A stretch of DNA of 64,000 bases from Candidatus Methanoperedentaceae archaeon (GTDB lineage: Archaea; Halobacteriota; Methanosarcinia; Methanosarcinales; Methanoperedenaceae). Each line of letters begins with the position of its first letter. Position 1 is the first letter of the stretch. Under the pieces are notes generated by a model that did no database searches, was not told the origin of the DNA, and was given only the letters and a program-made list of their open reading frames with translations. A program made the position numbers and the translations under genes. Location of the stretch: contig PQAS01000047.1 in assembly GCA_003104905.1 (NCBI GenBank), positions 1 through 64,000 on the forward strand. The letters are read 5' to 3'. Positions 1 through 8,275 of this stretch are shown piece after piece.

Positions 1-19
1 GAGTATTTTAGTAATTTAG

Positions 20-64
20 GTGGGTCAATTTTCGATGGGAAAAGTGGGTCAATTTTAGGTGGGA
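20..64. mobile_element. IS-like terminal repeat, partial (IS21-type appearance)
   Basis: The 13-base string gtgggtcaatttt occurs at 20-32 and again at 44-56, and is followed by a third ggtggga stretch. Multiple short internal repeats starting with TGGGTCA are typical of the ends of IS21-family elements (general knowledge). No transposase gene is visible in the 19 bases before it, so any body of the element lies outside the window. The repeat abuts the broken radical SAM gene at 72-476. Family assignment is an inference. Confidence 0.45.
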
Positions 65-71
65 ATCTTCA

Positions 72-476
72 GTGTGGAATTCCAATATGTATTATTCCTC
101 CGAGGTCGCAAGTCTTCTTGATGGCGTGGTGGATGTTTATCTCGGGGATATGCGATACGGAAATAATGAGTGCGCACGGAAATATTCAGACGTGCAAAAT
201 TACTGGCCTGTAGTCACACGAAATTTCAAGACTGCTTACATTAGCAGTGAAATCCTGCTGCGCCAGCTTGTTCTTCCCAACCATATCGGGTGCTGTACAG
301 TGCCGATCATTGAATGGACAAAAAAAAATATCCCGAAGGTGAGATTTAACCTGATGTTCCAGTATTCACCACACTACAGGACATATGAATTTCCTGAAAT
401 GAACAGGGCATTGACGGGAGATGAATGCTTGAAAGCGGTTAATACTTTAAAGAAGTCCGGGCTTGAAGATGTGTAA
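72..476 (+). pseudogene. Radical SAM protein (PflX-like), C-terminal fragment
   Basis: About 134 residues match the C-terminal third of the PflX/COG1313-type radical SAM proteins. The motifs WNSNMY, VDVYLGDMRYGNNECARKYS and LRQLVLPNH are characteristic. Full family members run roughly 300-380 residues and carry the CxxxCxxC cluster motif near the N-terminus. That part is absent here, because the frame runs straight into the IS-like repeat at about position 64. The first possible start is a GTG at 72, inside what is normally the barrel core, so the fragment cannot be a functional radical SAM enzyme alone. Either the element inserted into the gene and the 5' half lies beyond the window edge, or the gene was truncated. 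The family call is good; pseudogene status is inferred from the truncation. Confidence 0.7.
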
Positions 477-550
477 GATTTGGACAGATCTTTGTTTAAT
501 CTGAGAAGGATTATTTATAGTATCGTCACTTTATGATTGGCGTTATTATT

Positions 551-2545
551 ATGGATGAGTTTGGTTTTTTAAGAGATTTTGTAATTATTTTCAGTGTTGC
601 GATAGGGATTAATTTCGTATTTTACCGTCTTCGCATAGCTCCGGTTGTTGGTTATTTGATCGCAGGAGTGCTGCTTGGTCCTTCCATGCTGGGTATTGTT
701 AAGGATGTTGGCCTGATCGAGGTACTGGCCCAGGTGGGTGTTATCCTGTTATTGTTTTTGATCGGGATCGAATTTTCCATTGAGGAACTTTTCAAGATAA
801 ATCGTTCCGTATTCCTGGGTGGATTTCTTCAGGTATTATTAACTACCATAGTTGTACTTTTTATTTCTCTTTATTTTGGTGTTTCAATTGAAAAAGGGAT
901 ATTTATGGGTCTTTTGGTGGCAATGAGCAGTACCGCTATCGTATTTAAATTGCTTTCGGATCGAGGTGAAATGGACTCACCGCAGGGCCGCATATCCGCC
1001 GGAATATTGATTTTCCAGGACCTTAGCATTGTGGCGATAGTTTTACTTCTGCCAATGCTGGGCGGCCCGTCCGGTTTTTCTGCTGTCAGTGTTTTACTGA
1101 ATGTTTTCTGGGCGCTTGCTATTGTGGGACTTGTGATTGTGATATCCCGATTCGTAGTTCCATTAATGTTGAACAATATTGTTCAGACACACAGCCGCGA
1201 GTTGTTTTTAATTAGCATTGTATTGATCTGCATCGGAACTGCATGGTTAACCTCGCTTGTGGGTTTATCGCTAGCGCTTGGCGCTTTTCTAGCGGGTCTT
1301 GTGATCTCTGAATCCGCATACGGGCACCAGGCCTTCAGTGAAATACTTCCAATTAAGGATATTTTTGTTATTCTTTTTTTCGTATCAATTGGCATGCTGC
1401 TGGATATAAATTCCCTTATTCGAAATCCATTTTTTGTCCTCCTGGCGGTTCTGATAATTCTTGTGATCAAGTTTGCTGCCGGTATGTTGGTCCCTATTCT
1501 ACTGGGCTACCCTATCCGGATCGGCGTACTTGTGGGAGTAACCCTTGCCCAGATAGGTGAATTCTCATTTGTACTATCAAAGGAAGGAATAAGTCTCGGT
1601 TTAATGACAGGTGATGAATATCAGGTTTTTCTTGCTTCTGCTATCATTACAATGATGTTCACCCCATTCATGATACAGGGAAGTGGAAGGTTTTCAGAGT
1701 ATTTCGAAAGATTGCCGGTATCTAAGGCTCTTAAGTTTGGGCGCTTTAAAGAGGAAATTATCAAAAGAACCGTGCTAAAGAAACATGTGATCATTGTTGG
1801 TTTTGGCCTGAACGGAAGGAATGTTTCAAGAGTATTGTCTGCATCCGGTATTCCTTTTGTGGTTCTTGAATTGAATCCTGAAACTGTAAGTACCGAGAAA
1901 AAACGAGGGGTTCCCATACTATTTGGCGATGCTTCAAAAGAATCAGTGCTTGAATATGCAAATGTTACTGCGGCGCTTTCGGTGGTCATTGCCATATCTG
2001 ATGCGGCTGCCACCCGAAGGATCGTAGAACTGACCAGAAGGCTTGCTCCTGCGGTTTACATTATCGCCCGGACCCGATATACAAATGAAGTCAATCCGCT
2101 TTATTCACTTGGCGCAAATGATGTCATACCAGAAGAATTTGAAACCTCTATTGAGATAATTTCAAGGGTATTGCACCGCTATTTTATTCCTGCTGATGAG
2201 ATAGAAAAACACATCCGTGAAGTCAGAAAAGGGGGCTATGAGATACTTCGCAACGTGCAGCAAAAGTATTCTTTATTTCCGGAATTGAAGCAGCATTTGC
2301 CCGATATTGAGATCGAGACGATAAGAATTAAGGAAACTTCGCCCCTGGTGGGGAAGAACCTGGCCCAGGTTGGCTTCAGGAATAAGTATGGGGTCACAGT
2401 ATTAGCTATCCAGCGGGGCAAAGAGACAATTACCAATCCTTCCGGCGATACCGGGTTGTTGGCACTGGATATTGTTATTTTTATCGGCACCAGGGATAAA
2501 ATTTCAAACCTTTCCAGTGCTGTTCAGTCAACTTCACAACAGTGA
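551..2545 (+). CDS. CPA2-family monovalent cation:proton antiporter with TrkA-N and TrkA-C domains (KefB-like)
   Basis: An integral membrane antiporter exchanging K+ or Na+ for H+. The first ~400 residues are a Na/H-exchanger domain of about 12 hydrophobic segments (GYLIAGVLLGPSMLG near the N-terminus). A Rossmann TrkA-N domain follows around residue 410 (KHVIIVGFGLNGRN, a GxGxxG nucleotide loop), and then a TrkA-C ligand domain over the last ~80 residues. This is the usual KefB/KefC-like architecture, in which a nucleotide or cyclic-di-AMP-like ligand gates the channel. Two ATGs compete, at 533 and 551. The second gives the usual short cytoplasmic lead and is preferred, but there is no clear Shine-Dalgarno for either. 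It is followed by a cation permease and then the osmolyte operon, which fits ion and osmotic homeostasis. Confidence 0.9.
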   Translation: MDEFGFLRDFVIIFSVAIGINFVFYRLRIAPVVGYLIAGVLLGPSMLGIVKDVGLIEVLAQVGVILLLFLIGIEFSIEELFKINRSVFLGGFLQVLLTTIVVLFISLYFGVSIEKGIFMGLLVAMSSTAIVFKLLSDRGEMDSPQGRISAGILIFQDLSIVAIVLLLPMLGGPSGFSAVSVLLNVFWALAIVGLVIVISRFVVPLMLNNIVQTHSRELFLISIVLICIGTAWLTSLVGLSLALGAFLAGLVISESAYGHQAFSEILPIKDIFVILFFVSIGMLLDINSLIRNPFFVLLAVLIILVIKFAAGMLVPILLGYPIRIGVLVGVTLAQIGEFSFVLSKEGISLGLMTGDEYQVFLASAIITMMFTPFMIQGSGRFSEYFERLPVSKALKFGRFKEEIIKRTVLKKHVIIVGFGLNGRNVSRVLSASGIPFVVLELNPETVSTEKKRGVPILFGDASKESVLEYANVTAALSVVIAISDAAATRRIVELTRRLAPAVYIIARTRYTNEVNPLYSLGANDVIPEEFETSIEIISRVLHRYFIPADEIEKHIREVRKGGYEILRNVQQKYSLFPELKQHLPDIEIETIRIKETSPLVGKNLAQVGFRNKYGVTVLAIQRGKETITNPSGDTGLLALDIVIFIGTRDKISNLSSAVQSTSQQ

Positions 2546-2660
2546 ATTAAACAGTAGAATTAAACCACAAATTATAAAAGTATCAGTGTAATATGGAAAA
2601 CGTTTTATTCCGGCTATTTTTAGCCTGGAAATTAGGATTTGTTTAGGAGGAAAAATAACA

Positions 2661-3782
2661 ATGGCGCTTGACATAGGAGTTACAATAGGACTATTCATAA
2701 TATTCCTGATAGTATTGATCGGTCCATTTAAAATAAAAATAATTGAGCAAAATCTTGAAGTATTCCTGTTTATTTGTGGTGTACTTGCCCTGACGATTTC
2801 ACATTTTGTTACACTGGAAGGCCAGGAAACAGGCTGGAGATGGGCAATAGTAGAAGAAGCATTGGTTGCCCCCCTGTATATATCTAATAGTCTTCACTTA
2901 CCTGTCGGAATCGTGCAGGTAGTATTAGTAGTCGGATTGATCATTTACAAATGGCACGAACCTATCCATGGCGCGATAAGATCAATGACCGATAAACTTT
3001 CATTAAAGGTCATGGCTTTCATACTTATTGCAGTCCTTGGTCTTTTTTCAAGTATTATCTCTGCAATCCTTGCAGCCATAATACTCGTAGAGATGGTTAA
3101 TGCCCTGCCGATAACAAGAAAATCAAAGATCGACCTTACAGTCATATCATGTTTTTCAATCGGTCTTGGCGCCGCGCTCACACCACTTGGCGAGCCTCTT
3201 TCAACAATAGCCATATCCAAGCTTTCAGGCCCTCCATACAATGCCAGTTTCACTTACCTTATCGAACAACTGGCAATTTACATAATTCCCGGAATTATTG
3301 CATTTGGTTTCGTAGGTATGTTCTTCCTGGGAAAAGTAGATCCAAAGGATAAGAGTATGAAAGCTGAGGATTATAACGAAACAGTGAAGGATGTTGTAAT
3401 GAGAGCGGTTAAAGTGTACGTGTTCATCATGGCACTCGTTTTCCTGGGTGACGGCTTCAAGCCCATAATATTTGAATATATCGCCAAAATGCCCCCTGAG
3501 GCGCTCTATTGGGTAAATACGGTATCTGCTATCCTTGATAATGCAACTTTGACAGCTGCAGAGATCGGGCCAACGTTCTCACAACTTCAGATCAATGCTG
3601 CATTAATGGGGCTTCTTTTAGCTGGCGGCATGCTGATACCAGGGAACATACCCAACATAATTTCAGCAGGAAAACTTGGGATCACAAGCAAAGAATGGGC
3701 CAGACTTGGCCTCCCGCTGGGATTTATTACGATGGTTATCTACTTTGTTATATTGTTCGTACCCGGATATCTGGGATATTAA
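2661..3782 (+). CDS. DUF1646 family permease, putative cation transporter
   Basis: A 373-residue polytopic protein of about 10 hydrophobic segments, recognised as the archaeal DUF1646 family. Family members are predicted cation transporters related to the ArsB/NhaD ion transporter superfamily (inference from family knowledge; the substrate is not established). The central hydrophilic loop around residues 220-245 (GKVDPKDKSM) separates two halves. Conserved-looking helix breaks occur at GAALTPLGEPLST and LDNATLTAAEIGP, which resemble the paired re-entrant motifs of ion transporter families. A strong ribosome binding site, ggagga, lies 9 bases before the ATG. The gene ends at a hairpin plus T-tract, so it is probably monocistronic. 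Confidence 0.8.
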   Translation: MALDIGVTIGLFIIFLIVLIGPFKIKIIEQNLEVFLFICGVLALTISHFVTLEGQETGWRWAIVEEALVAPLYISNSLHLPVGIVQVVLVVGLIIYKWHEPIHGAIRSMTDKLSLKVMAFILIAVLGLFSSIISAILAAIILVEMVNALPITRKSKIDLTVISCFSIGLGAALTPLGEPLSTIAISKLSGPPYNASFTYLIEQLAIYIIPGIIAFGFVGMFFLGKVDPKDKSMKAEDYNETVKDVVMRAVKVYVFIMALVFLGDGFKPIIFEYIAKMPPEALYWVNTVSAILDNATLTAAEIGPTFSQLQINAALMGLLLAGGMLIPGNIPNIISAGKLGITSKEWARLGLPLGFITMVIYFVILFVPGYLGY

Positions 3783-3790
3783 ATAGCTTG

Positions 3791-3818
3791 TGCAGGCATG
3801 CCTGCAATATTTTTTTTT
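3791..3818 (+). terminator. Hairpin plus T-tract terminator after the DUF1646 gene
   Basis: A perfect 16-base palindrome (tgcaggcatgcctgca, 3791-3806) can fold as a 6 bp stem with a CATG loop and is followed by nine T residues at 3810-3818. It sits 9 bases after the stop codon of the permease and just before the convergent end of the acetyltransferase gene at 3825. Archaeal termination mainly needs the T-tract; the hairpin may be incidental. Confidence 0.65.
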
Positions 3819-3824
3819 GTCTGG

Positions 3825-4307
3825 TCAGATAAGTTTCTCAAACACCATAAAATGCCTTCCTGGTTTGTAGTAATCCTTCACAGCCGGGTATCCTTGAACC
3901 TCTATGGTCTTCCCCACTCTCCCACTGATGTTTTTAAATCCCATTTTCTCAAAGAGCTTTCGAGAAAGAAGGTTAGCAGGGTCTATGGTCAATTCAATTC
4001 TCTTAAACCCCTTTTTGCCTAATTCATTCTCAACTTCCCTGACCAGTCTTTTTCCTATACCCTTTCCACGATAAGAGGGCGCTACACCAATATCCCATAA
4101 AAAGTATGTATCCTGGAAACTTTGAGGAACAATTCCCAAAACAAACCCTATTATTTGCTCATTTTCTTCGGCAATAAAGCAATAATCCCCGAAATAGCGC
4201 AATATGATTTTATAAACATGTTCCGGATAGTTCTCCATAGGTGGACATCCCGCGGTAAATTGATGGACTCTTAAAAAATCCTCCTGACTTCCTTTTCTTA
4301 TCTTCAT
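3825..4307 (-). CDS. GNAT-family N-acetyltransferase, EctA-like (putative beta-lysine acetyltransferase)
   Basis: A 160-residue single-domain GNAT protein. The acetyl-CoA loop is RGKGIGKRL (about residues 89-97), followed by the typical PANLLSRKLFEKMGF helix. The N-terminal half, with CPPMENYPEHVYKIILRYF then CFIAEENEQIIGFVLG, looks like diaminobutyrate acetyltransferase EctA of the ectoine pathway more than a RimI-type enzyme. It is the last gene of a four-gene operon and overlaps the ATP-grasp gene by 4 bases (ATGA). Its partner, a lysine 2,3-aminomutase, would supply beta-lysine. In Methanosarcina, AblB acetylates beta-lysine to the osmolyte N-epsilon-acetyl-beta-lysine, but AblB is longer (about 270 residues). 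This gene may therefore be a non-orthologous AblB. The family is certain; the substrate is inferred. Confidence 0.8.
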   Translation of the reverse strand: MKIRKGSQEDFLRVHQFTAGCPPMENYPEHVYKIILRYFGDYCFIAEENEQIIGFVLGIVPQSFQDTYFLWDIGVAPSYRGKGIGKRLVREVENELGKKGFKRIELTIDPANLLSRKLFEKMGFKNISGRVGKTIEVQGYPAVKDYYKPGRHFMVFEKLI

Positions 4308-5656
4308 CGGCTCAACCTTTTGATATGGTCTATCTTTGAATCGATTAAATCCTTTGTTCCGATGTCTTTCCTGTAATGGAATTTTCCCTTTACGAGGGAT
4401 ATGGCTTTTTCCACTTTCTCATTAGCCTCTTCAATTGTGGGAGCTTTAGCGACAAAAGCAATTCCTCTCTCTGTCCCTACATTCAATTTACCTTTACTAT
4501 CTAAGCCGCAGCTGTAATAATAACTGATACCTTCTATTTTTTGAATGGCTTCCTTATCTATATTCACATCCAGGTTCTGATAGAGTTTTTCCGGATAACC
4601 TTCAGGCACTATGTATTTACAGACTGTTGCCTGATTCTCAAAAGAAAGCGCCTGTTCTTCCCCTTGAAATAGATTGAGAATCACATCCAGAAGATTATTT
4701 TTCAATATAATGAGAGTATTTATCCATTCAGGATCTCCGGGTCTGAAATTATATTCAATCAATTTAACTCCCTTCGCAGTCACCATGAACTGACCATATA
4801 AAAAACCTGAACAGGTTATACCGGTTTCTTTCTGAAAACCATGCAAAGTTATGCGAATAATTTCCAGCGCTGTTTCGTAGTCTTTTTCTTCCATGAAATG
4901 AAGGAGATGTCCCTTTTGAGAAATTGAGCCCATACTTGCCGTATTCGGTCCTTTTTCTTTGCACAATAACTTCTTGAAATCCTGGACAGCAGGAGTAGGG
5001 AGGATATGTTCGCCATGGACAAAACATTGGATAGTGAATTCCTCTCCCTCTATTTTTTCTTCAATAATTACCTTTGAACTCCCTCCAATTCTATTGTTAA
5101 TTATCTTCCGGATATATTTCTTAACTTCGTTTTCATTTTTTAGCTGATCTCCAAAAACCCTGACCCCCAGACCTTCTGTCAGCCCGATTGGTTTTACTGC
5201 AACCTGCCAATCCAGTTTTTCAGCGTAATCAATAGCTTTTTGGGGATTATCAAAAACCTCGAAATGAGGAATAGCGGATGGTAGATATTTTTGCAGAAGT
5301 TTTCTGGAAAACTCCTTATTTGCCTCCAACCGGGCAGCCAGACAAACAGGTCCGAATGCTAAAATATGATTTGCCTGCAATTCGTCGACAAGACCCTCAG
5401 AAAGTGGGGAAGCGGTCGTAATAATGACAAGGTCTATCTTTTGATCCTTAGCATATTTTACAATCGCGGAAATGTCATGAAAATTTCCTATCTGATAACC
5501 TTTCAGCATCGGGATAATACCCGGATTAAGGATATCCATATAAGAGAAAATTTCAATTCCAGGATTCCTGGAAAGATGTTCAATAGTGATCTGTTCTTTT
5601 GCCCAGCTGCCAATGACCAGTATGCGTTTCACTGAAAGTTTATTTTTTTCATTCAT
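4304..5656 (-). CDS. PurD-derived ATP-grasp protein of unknown substrate
   Basis: About 450 residues, collinear with the genuine PurD at 34000-35301 but diverged exactly at functional loops. The N-terminal GGGGREHA loop of PurD is replaced by GSWAKEQI. The ATP-grasp loop GGKGVRV is EGLGVRV, losing its lysine. GPNTGGMGS is GPNTASMGS, and [10 protein letters not shown] is [10 protein letters not shown]. Regions retained include [23 protein letters not shown] and the C-terminal KDIGTKDLI. It is therefore unlikely to make glycinamide ribonucleotide. It lies between lysine 2,3-aminomutase and an EctA-like acetyltransferase, so ligation of a beta-amino acid carboxylate (amide or dipeptide formation) is a reasonable guess, but only a guess. 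The in-frame ATG at 5656 places IRILVIG-like sequence at a normal distance; an upstream ATG at 5692 would lengthen the overlap with the mutase gene to 44 bases. Confidence 0.8.
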   Translation of the reverse strand: MNEKNKLSVKRILVIGSWAKEQITIEHLSRNPGIEIFSYMDILNPGIIPMLKGYQIGNFHDISAIVKYAKDQKIDLVIITTASPLSEGLVDELQANHILAFGPVCLAARLEANKEFSRKLLQKYLPSAIPHFEVFDNPQKAIDYAEKLDWQVAVKPIGLTEGLGVRVFGDQLKNENEVKKYIRKIINNRIGGSSKVIIEEKIEGEEFTIQCFVHGEHILPTPAVQDFKKLLCKEKGPNTASMGSISQKGHLLHFMEEKDYETALEIIRITLHGFQKETGITCSGFLYGQFMVTAKGVKLIEYNFRPGDPEWINTLIILKNNLLDVILNLFQGEEQALSFENQATVCKYIVPEGYPEKLYQNLDVNIDKEAIQKIEGISYYYSCGLDSKGKLNVGTERGIAFVAKAPTIEEANEKVEKAISLVKGKFHYRKDIGTKDLIDSKIDHIKRLSR

Positions 5657-6974
5657 TATCTTTTCTTTCACTTCGTCTTTCCATACGATCATTATTTTCA
5701 GGAATCAACGAAATAGCATCGTCATAGTCAGATAACAATTTCTCAATACCAATAGCATGTATTTCTTCGGCTTTATCGAGTTTCAGATGTAATTTGCAAT
5801 CCTTGCACTTCCCATCACAAAAAATGCGTTCGTAACTATCCGGTTCTTTGTATGTAGTAATAACTCCTTCATAATTCCGCAAAACTACCTTGTTAGTTGA
5901 CCATGATATCAAATAATTTGGCATGACAGGAATTTTTCCTCCTCCGCCGGGCGCATCTATTACATAAGTCGGAACCGCAAAACCACTGGTATGCCCGATC
6001 AAACTTTCCATGATCTCAATTCCTTTACCTACAGGTGTACGGAAGTGTGATAATCCCTCTGACAGATCGCATTGGTACATATAATAAGGCCGGACCCTAT
6101 TCTGTACTAGCTTTTGTACGAGTTTTTTCATTATTCGCGGGCAGTCATTTACTCCTGCAAGGAGTACGGATTGGTTCCCCAGAGGTATCCCGGCATCAGC
6201 CAGTTTTCTCAAAGATTCTTTTGACGAATCAGTTATTGCACTTGGATGATTGAAATGAGTATTGATCCACAATGGATGATGTTTTTTTAATACTGCGACT
6301 AATTCATCCGTTATTCGATATGGGAGAACCACTGGCATTCTTGTGCCAATGCGAATTACCTCAACATGTGGAATTTTCCTTAATTCAGTAAGAATCCAAT
6401 CAAGATAATCATCGGATAACATAAAAGGATCACCGCCCGATAACAGTACATCGCGAAGAGCAGGAGTTTTCTTAATATATTCTATTCCTTCCAAGATTTC
6501 ATCCCTGGTGGGAATTGAATCCTGATCGCCTACTTTTCTTTTTCGTGTACAATGCCTGCAATACATAGAGCAGATATTGCTTATATGAAATAATACCCGG
6601 TCAGGATAACGATGTGTAATACCGGGGACAGGACTGTCTTTATCTTCCGATAACGGGTCTAGCATCTCATATTTTTCAATTTCCAATTCTAAAGGTGAAG
6701 GGAACGACTGAATAAAGAACGGGTCGTTTTTATAATCCGTAGCATCGATCAGGGATAAATAATAAGGCGTTATGGATAAAGGAAACTTTGCAATCGTTTT
6801 TTCAAGAAGGTTTCTTTCATTTTTTTCAAATCTAATACCAGTTAATTTTTCAAACGTGGAAATGTCTTTAATAGAATTCTTTAATTGCCACTTCCAATCT
6901 TTCCAATTTGACATCCTGGATTTCGGATTTATCTTTTCTGCGATCTCCTGTTGCTTTTCATCATAAATAGACAT
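5649..6974 (-). CDS. ablA: L-lysine 2,3-aminomutase (radical SAM, PLP)
   Basis: A 441-residue enzyme that converts L-lysine to L-beta-lysine. The radical SAM cysteines are C135, C139 and C142 (CSMYCRHC). PLP would be held by K347 in DAPGGGGK. The two acidic residues that bind the substrate epsilon-amino group in the clostridial enzyme (Asp293, Asp330) correspond to D303 in YQCDLSEG and D340 in VIDAPGG. Both are present, which favours lysine over glutamate as substrate. A C-terminal FCDGKCKDC cluster together with C278 matches the structural zinc site of the family. The gene starts directly after the MscS stop codon with no spacer and overlaps the ATP-grasp gene. In methanogens AblA makes the precursor of N-epsilon-acetyl-beta-lysine, a salt-induced compatible solute. 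Confidence 0.92.
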   Translation of the reverse strand: MSIYDEKQQEIAEKINPKSRMSNWKDWKWQLKNSIKDISTFEKLTGIRFEKNERNLLEKTIAKFPLSITPYYLSLIDATDYKNDPFFIQSFPSPLELEIEKYEMLDPLSEDKDSPVPGITHRYPDRVLFHISNICSMYCRHCTRKRKVGDQDSIPTRDEILEGIEYIKKTPALRDVLLSGGDPFMLSDDYLDWILTELRKIPHVEVIRIGTRMPVVLPYRITDELVAVLKKHHPLWINTHFNHPSAITDSSKESLRKLADAGIPLGNQSVLLAGVNDCPRIMKKLVQKLVQNRVRPYYMYQCDLSEGLSHFRTPVGKGIEIMESLIGHTSGFAVPTYVIDAPGGGGKIPVMPNYLISWSTNKVVLRNYEGVITTYKEPDSYERIFCDGKCKDCKLHLKLDKAEEIHAIGIEKLLSDYDDAISLIPENNDRMERRSERKDNE

Positions 6975-8069
6975 TTAATTTCCCCCTTTTCTTGAATAAT
7001 ATACTGCCTGGGAAGGGAAGGAAAATTCAACACCCAGCTCTTCAAAGAGTTGCATTATCTTTATATTTAATTCTTCCTTTATCCTTAGGGATTCGGCCCA
7101 ATCCGTGGTACTGGCAAAACAGTAAATAAAAATGTTTAACGAATATGCTCCGAATTCAGTGAACCTTACTATGTAATATGAATGGTCAAATTTTTCATTT
7201 TCTTCAATAATCTTCTTTATGCCTGCTACGACTTCATTTATCTTGTTCGCAGAAGTCTCATACGATATCATGAGGTTGAAAGATATCCTGCGTTTTTTCA
7301 TTGCCGAATAATTGATAACTCCTGTATTGATGAACTGGCTATTTGGTACAGTTACCAGCGCCTGGTCAAACCTTCTGACCCTGGTGGTCCTGAATCCAAC
7401 GTCTTCGACCGTTCCCTCAATATCCCCAACCTGTATCCAATCCCCAAGCTGGAAAGGTTTATCAGAGAAAATAGTAATGGAACCAAATAGATTGCTTACG
7501 GTATTTTGCGCTGCAAGTGCAAATGCAAGTCCTCCGAGACCAAGTCCTGCAATCAGGGATGTTACATTATAACCGAAATTCTGAAGGATGAATAATATTC
7601 CTATGGTTGTGACCAGTATGCGAAGGCTTTTTACAAGCAAAGGGACGAGCTGATCATCAAGAGCGCTTTCGCTTTTTTTGGCTTCCTGATACAGGTAATA
7701 TGCTATAATATCTATGATTTTAAAGATAAAATATAGCAGTATAAAGGATATAAAGAGTATGTAAATAGGACGAATTATTAATGCAATTTCAAATTGCCCG
7801 ATCTTTTCAGGCAACTGCAAAGAGAGTATGGCTAAGTAGAAACCCTGCAGCAATATCAGATAACCCGTTGGATTTTTTATTGCATTTGACAGCAGGTCGA
7901 AAAGTTCAGGTTTTGTTTTTCTTACAAGAATGGCTATTTTCTTATCTACAATATAAAAAAATATAGATTTTAGTAAGAAAGTAATAAATATTATAATAAA
8001 AAAAAATCCTAGTTTTATAATAGATACGCCAAATAAAGTCTGGTTTAATATTTCTGAAATTAATGTCAT
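6975..8069 (-). CDS. MscS-family mechanosensitive ion channel
   Basis: A 364-residue membrane channel that releases solutes on hypo-osmotic shock. It has about five hydrophobic segments, ending in the pore helix ALAAQNTVSNLFGSITIF (about residues 184-201). The MscS beta-domain signature FQLGDWIQVGDIEGTVEDVG and then the VPNSQFINTGVINYS stretch follow. It is the first gene of the operon that continues without a gap into lysine 2,3-aminomutase. A solute-release channel co-transcribed with a compatible-solute pathway makes physiological sense. About 200 bases separate it from the oppositely placed end of the cytochrome gene. It differs clearly from the second MscS at 55919-56947. Confidence 0.92.
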   Translation of the reverse strand: MTLISEILNQTLFGVSIIKLGFFFIIIFITFLLKSIFFYIVDKKIAILVRKTKPELFDLLSNAIKNPTGYLILLQGFYLAILSLQLPEKIGQFEIALIIRPIYILFISFILLYFIFKIIDIIAYYLYQEAKKSESALDDQLVPLLVKSLRILVTTIGILFILQNFGYNVTSLIAGLGLGGLAFALAAQNTVSNLFGSITIFSDKPFQLGDWIQVGDIEGTVEDVGFRTTRVRRFDQALVTVPNSQFINTGVINYSAMKKRRISFNLMISYETSANKINEVVAGIKKIIEENEKFDHSYYIVRFTEFGAYSLNIFIYCFASTTDWAESLRIKEELNIKIMQLFEELGVEFSFPSQAVYYSRKGGN

Positions 8070-8180
8070 AGGCCCACAAACTCAAATATGAAAGAAGGAT
8101 ACATATTATCTATTATAATTCTTTCGGATTAGCCTTCCATCAGGATGTTATATAAAATAATCAAAATCAAATATCAATTC

Positions 8181-8231
8181 AATGTGAACTACGCCGGGCT
8201 AAAGAACCACGCAGCATCCCACTGCATTGAT
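8181..8231. repeat. Hairpin repeat, degenerate copy A
   Basis: This segment starts with aatgtgaact, contains ccgggctaaag and ends with ctgcattgat. The same order of blocks occurs at 26718-26768, where the internal hairpin is intact. Here the stem has decayed (acgccgggct against aaccacgcag). It lies in the 205-base gap between the cytochrome and MscS genes. The layout (GTGAA..., GGCTAAAGCC hairpin) resembles the ends of IS200/IS605-type elements or REP/MITE-like derivatives. The assignment is an inference. Confidence 0.5.
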
Positions 8232-8275
8232 AATTCATTCTTATCTCAAAAAAAAATCGAAAATTAGAAGGCAGC

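Noticed and set aside
5649-6974. Glutamate 2,3-aminomutase as an alternative to lysine 2,3-aminomutase
   Set aside because: Both aspartates that contact the lysine epsilon-amino group (D303, D340) are present; glutamate mutases replace them.
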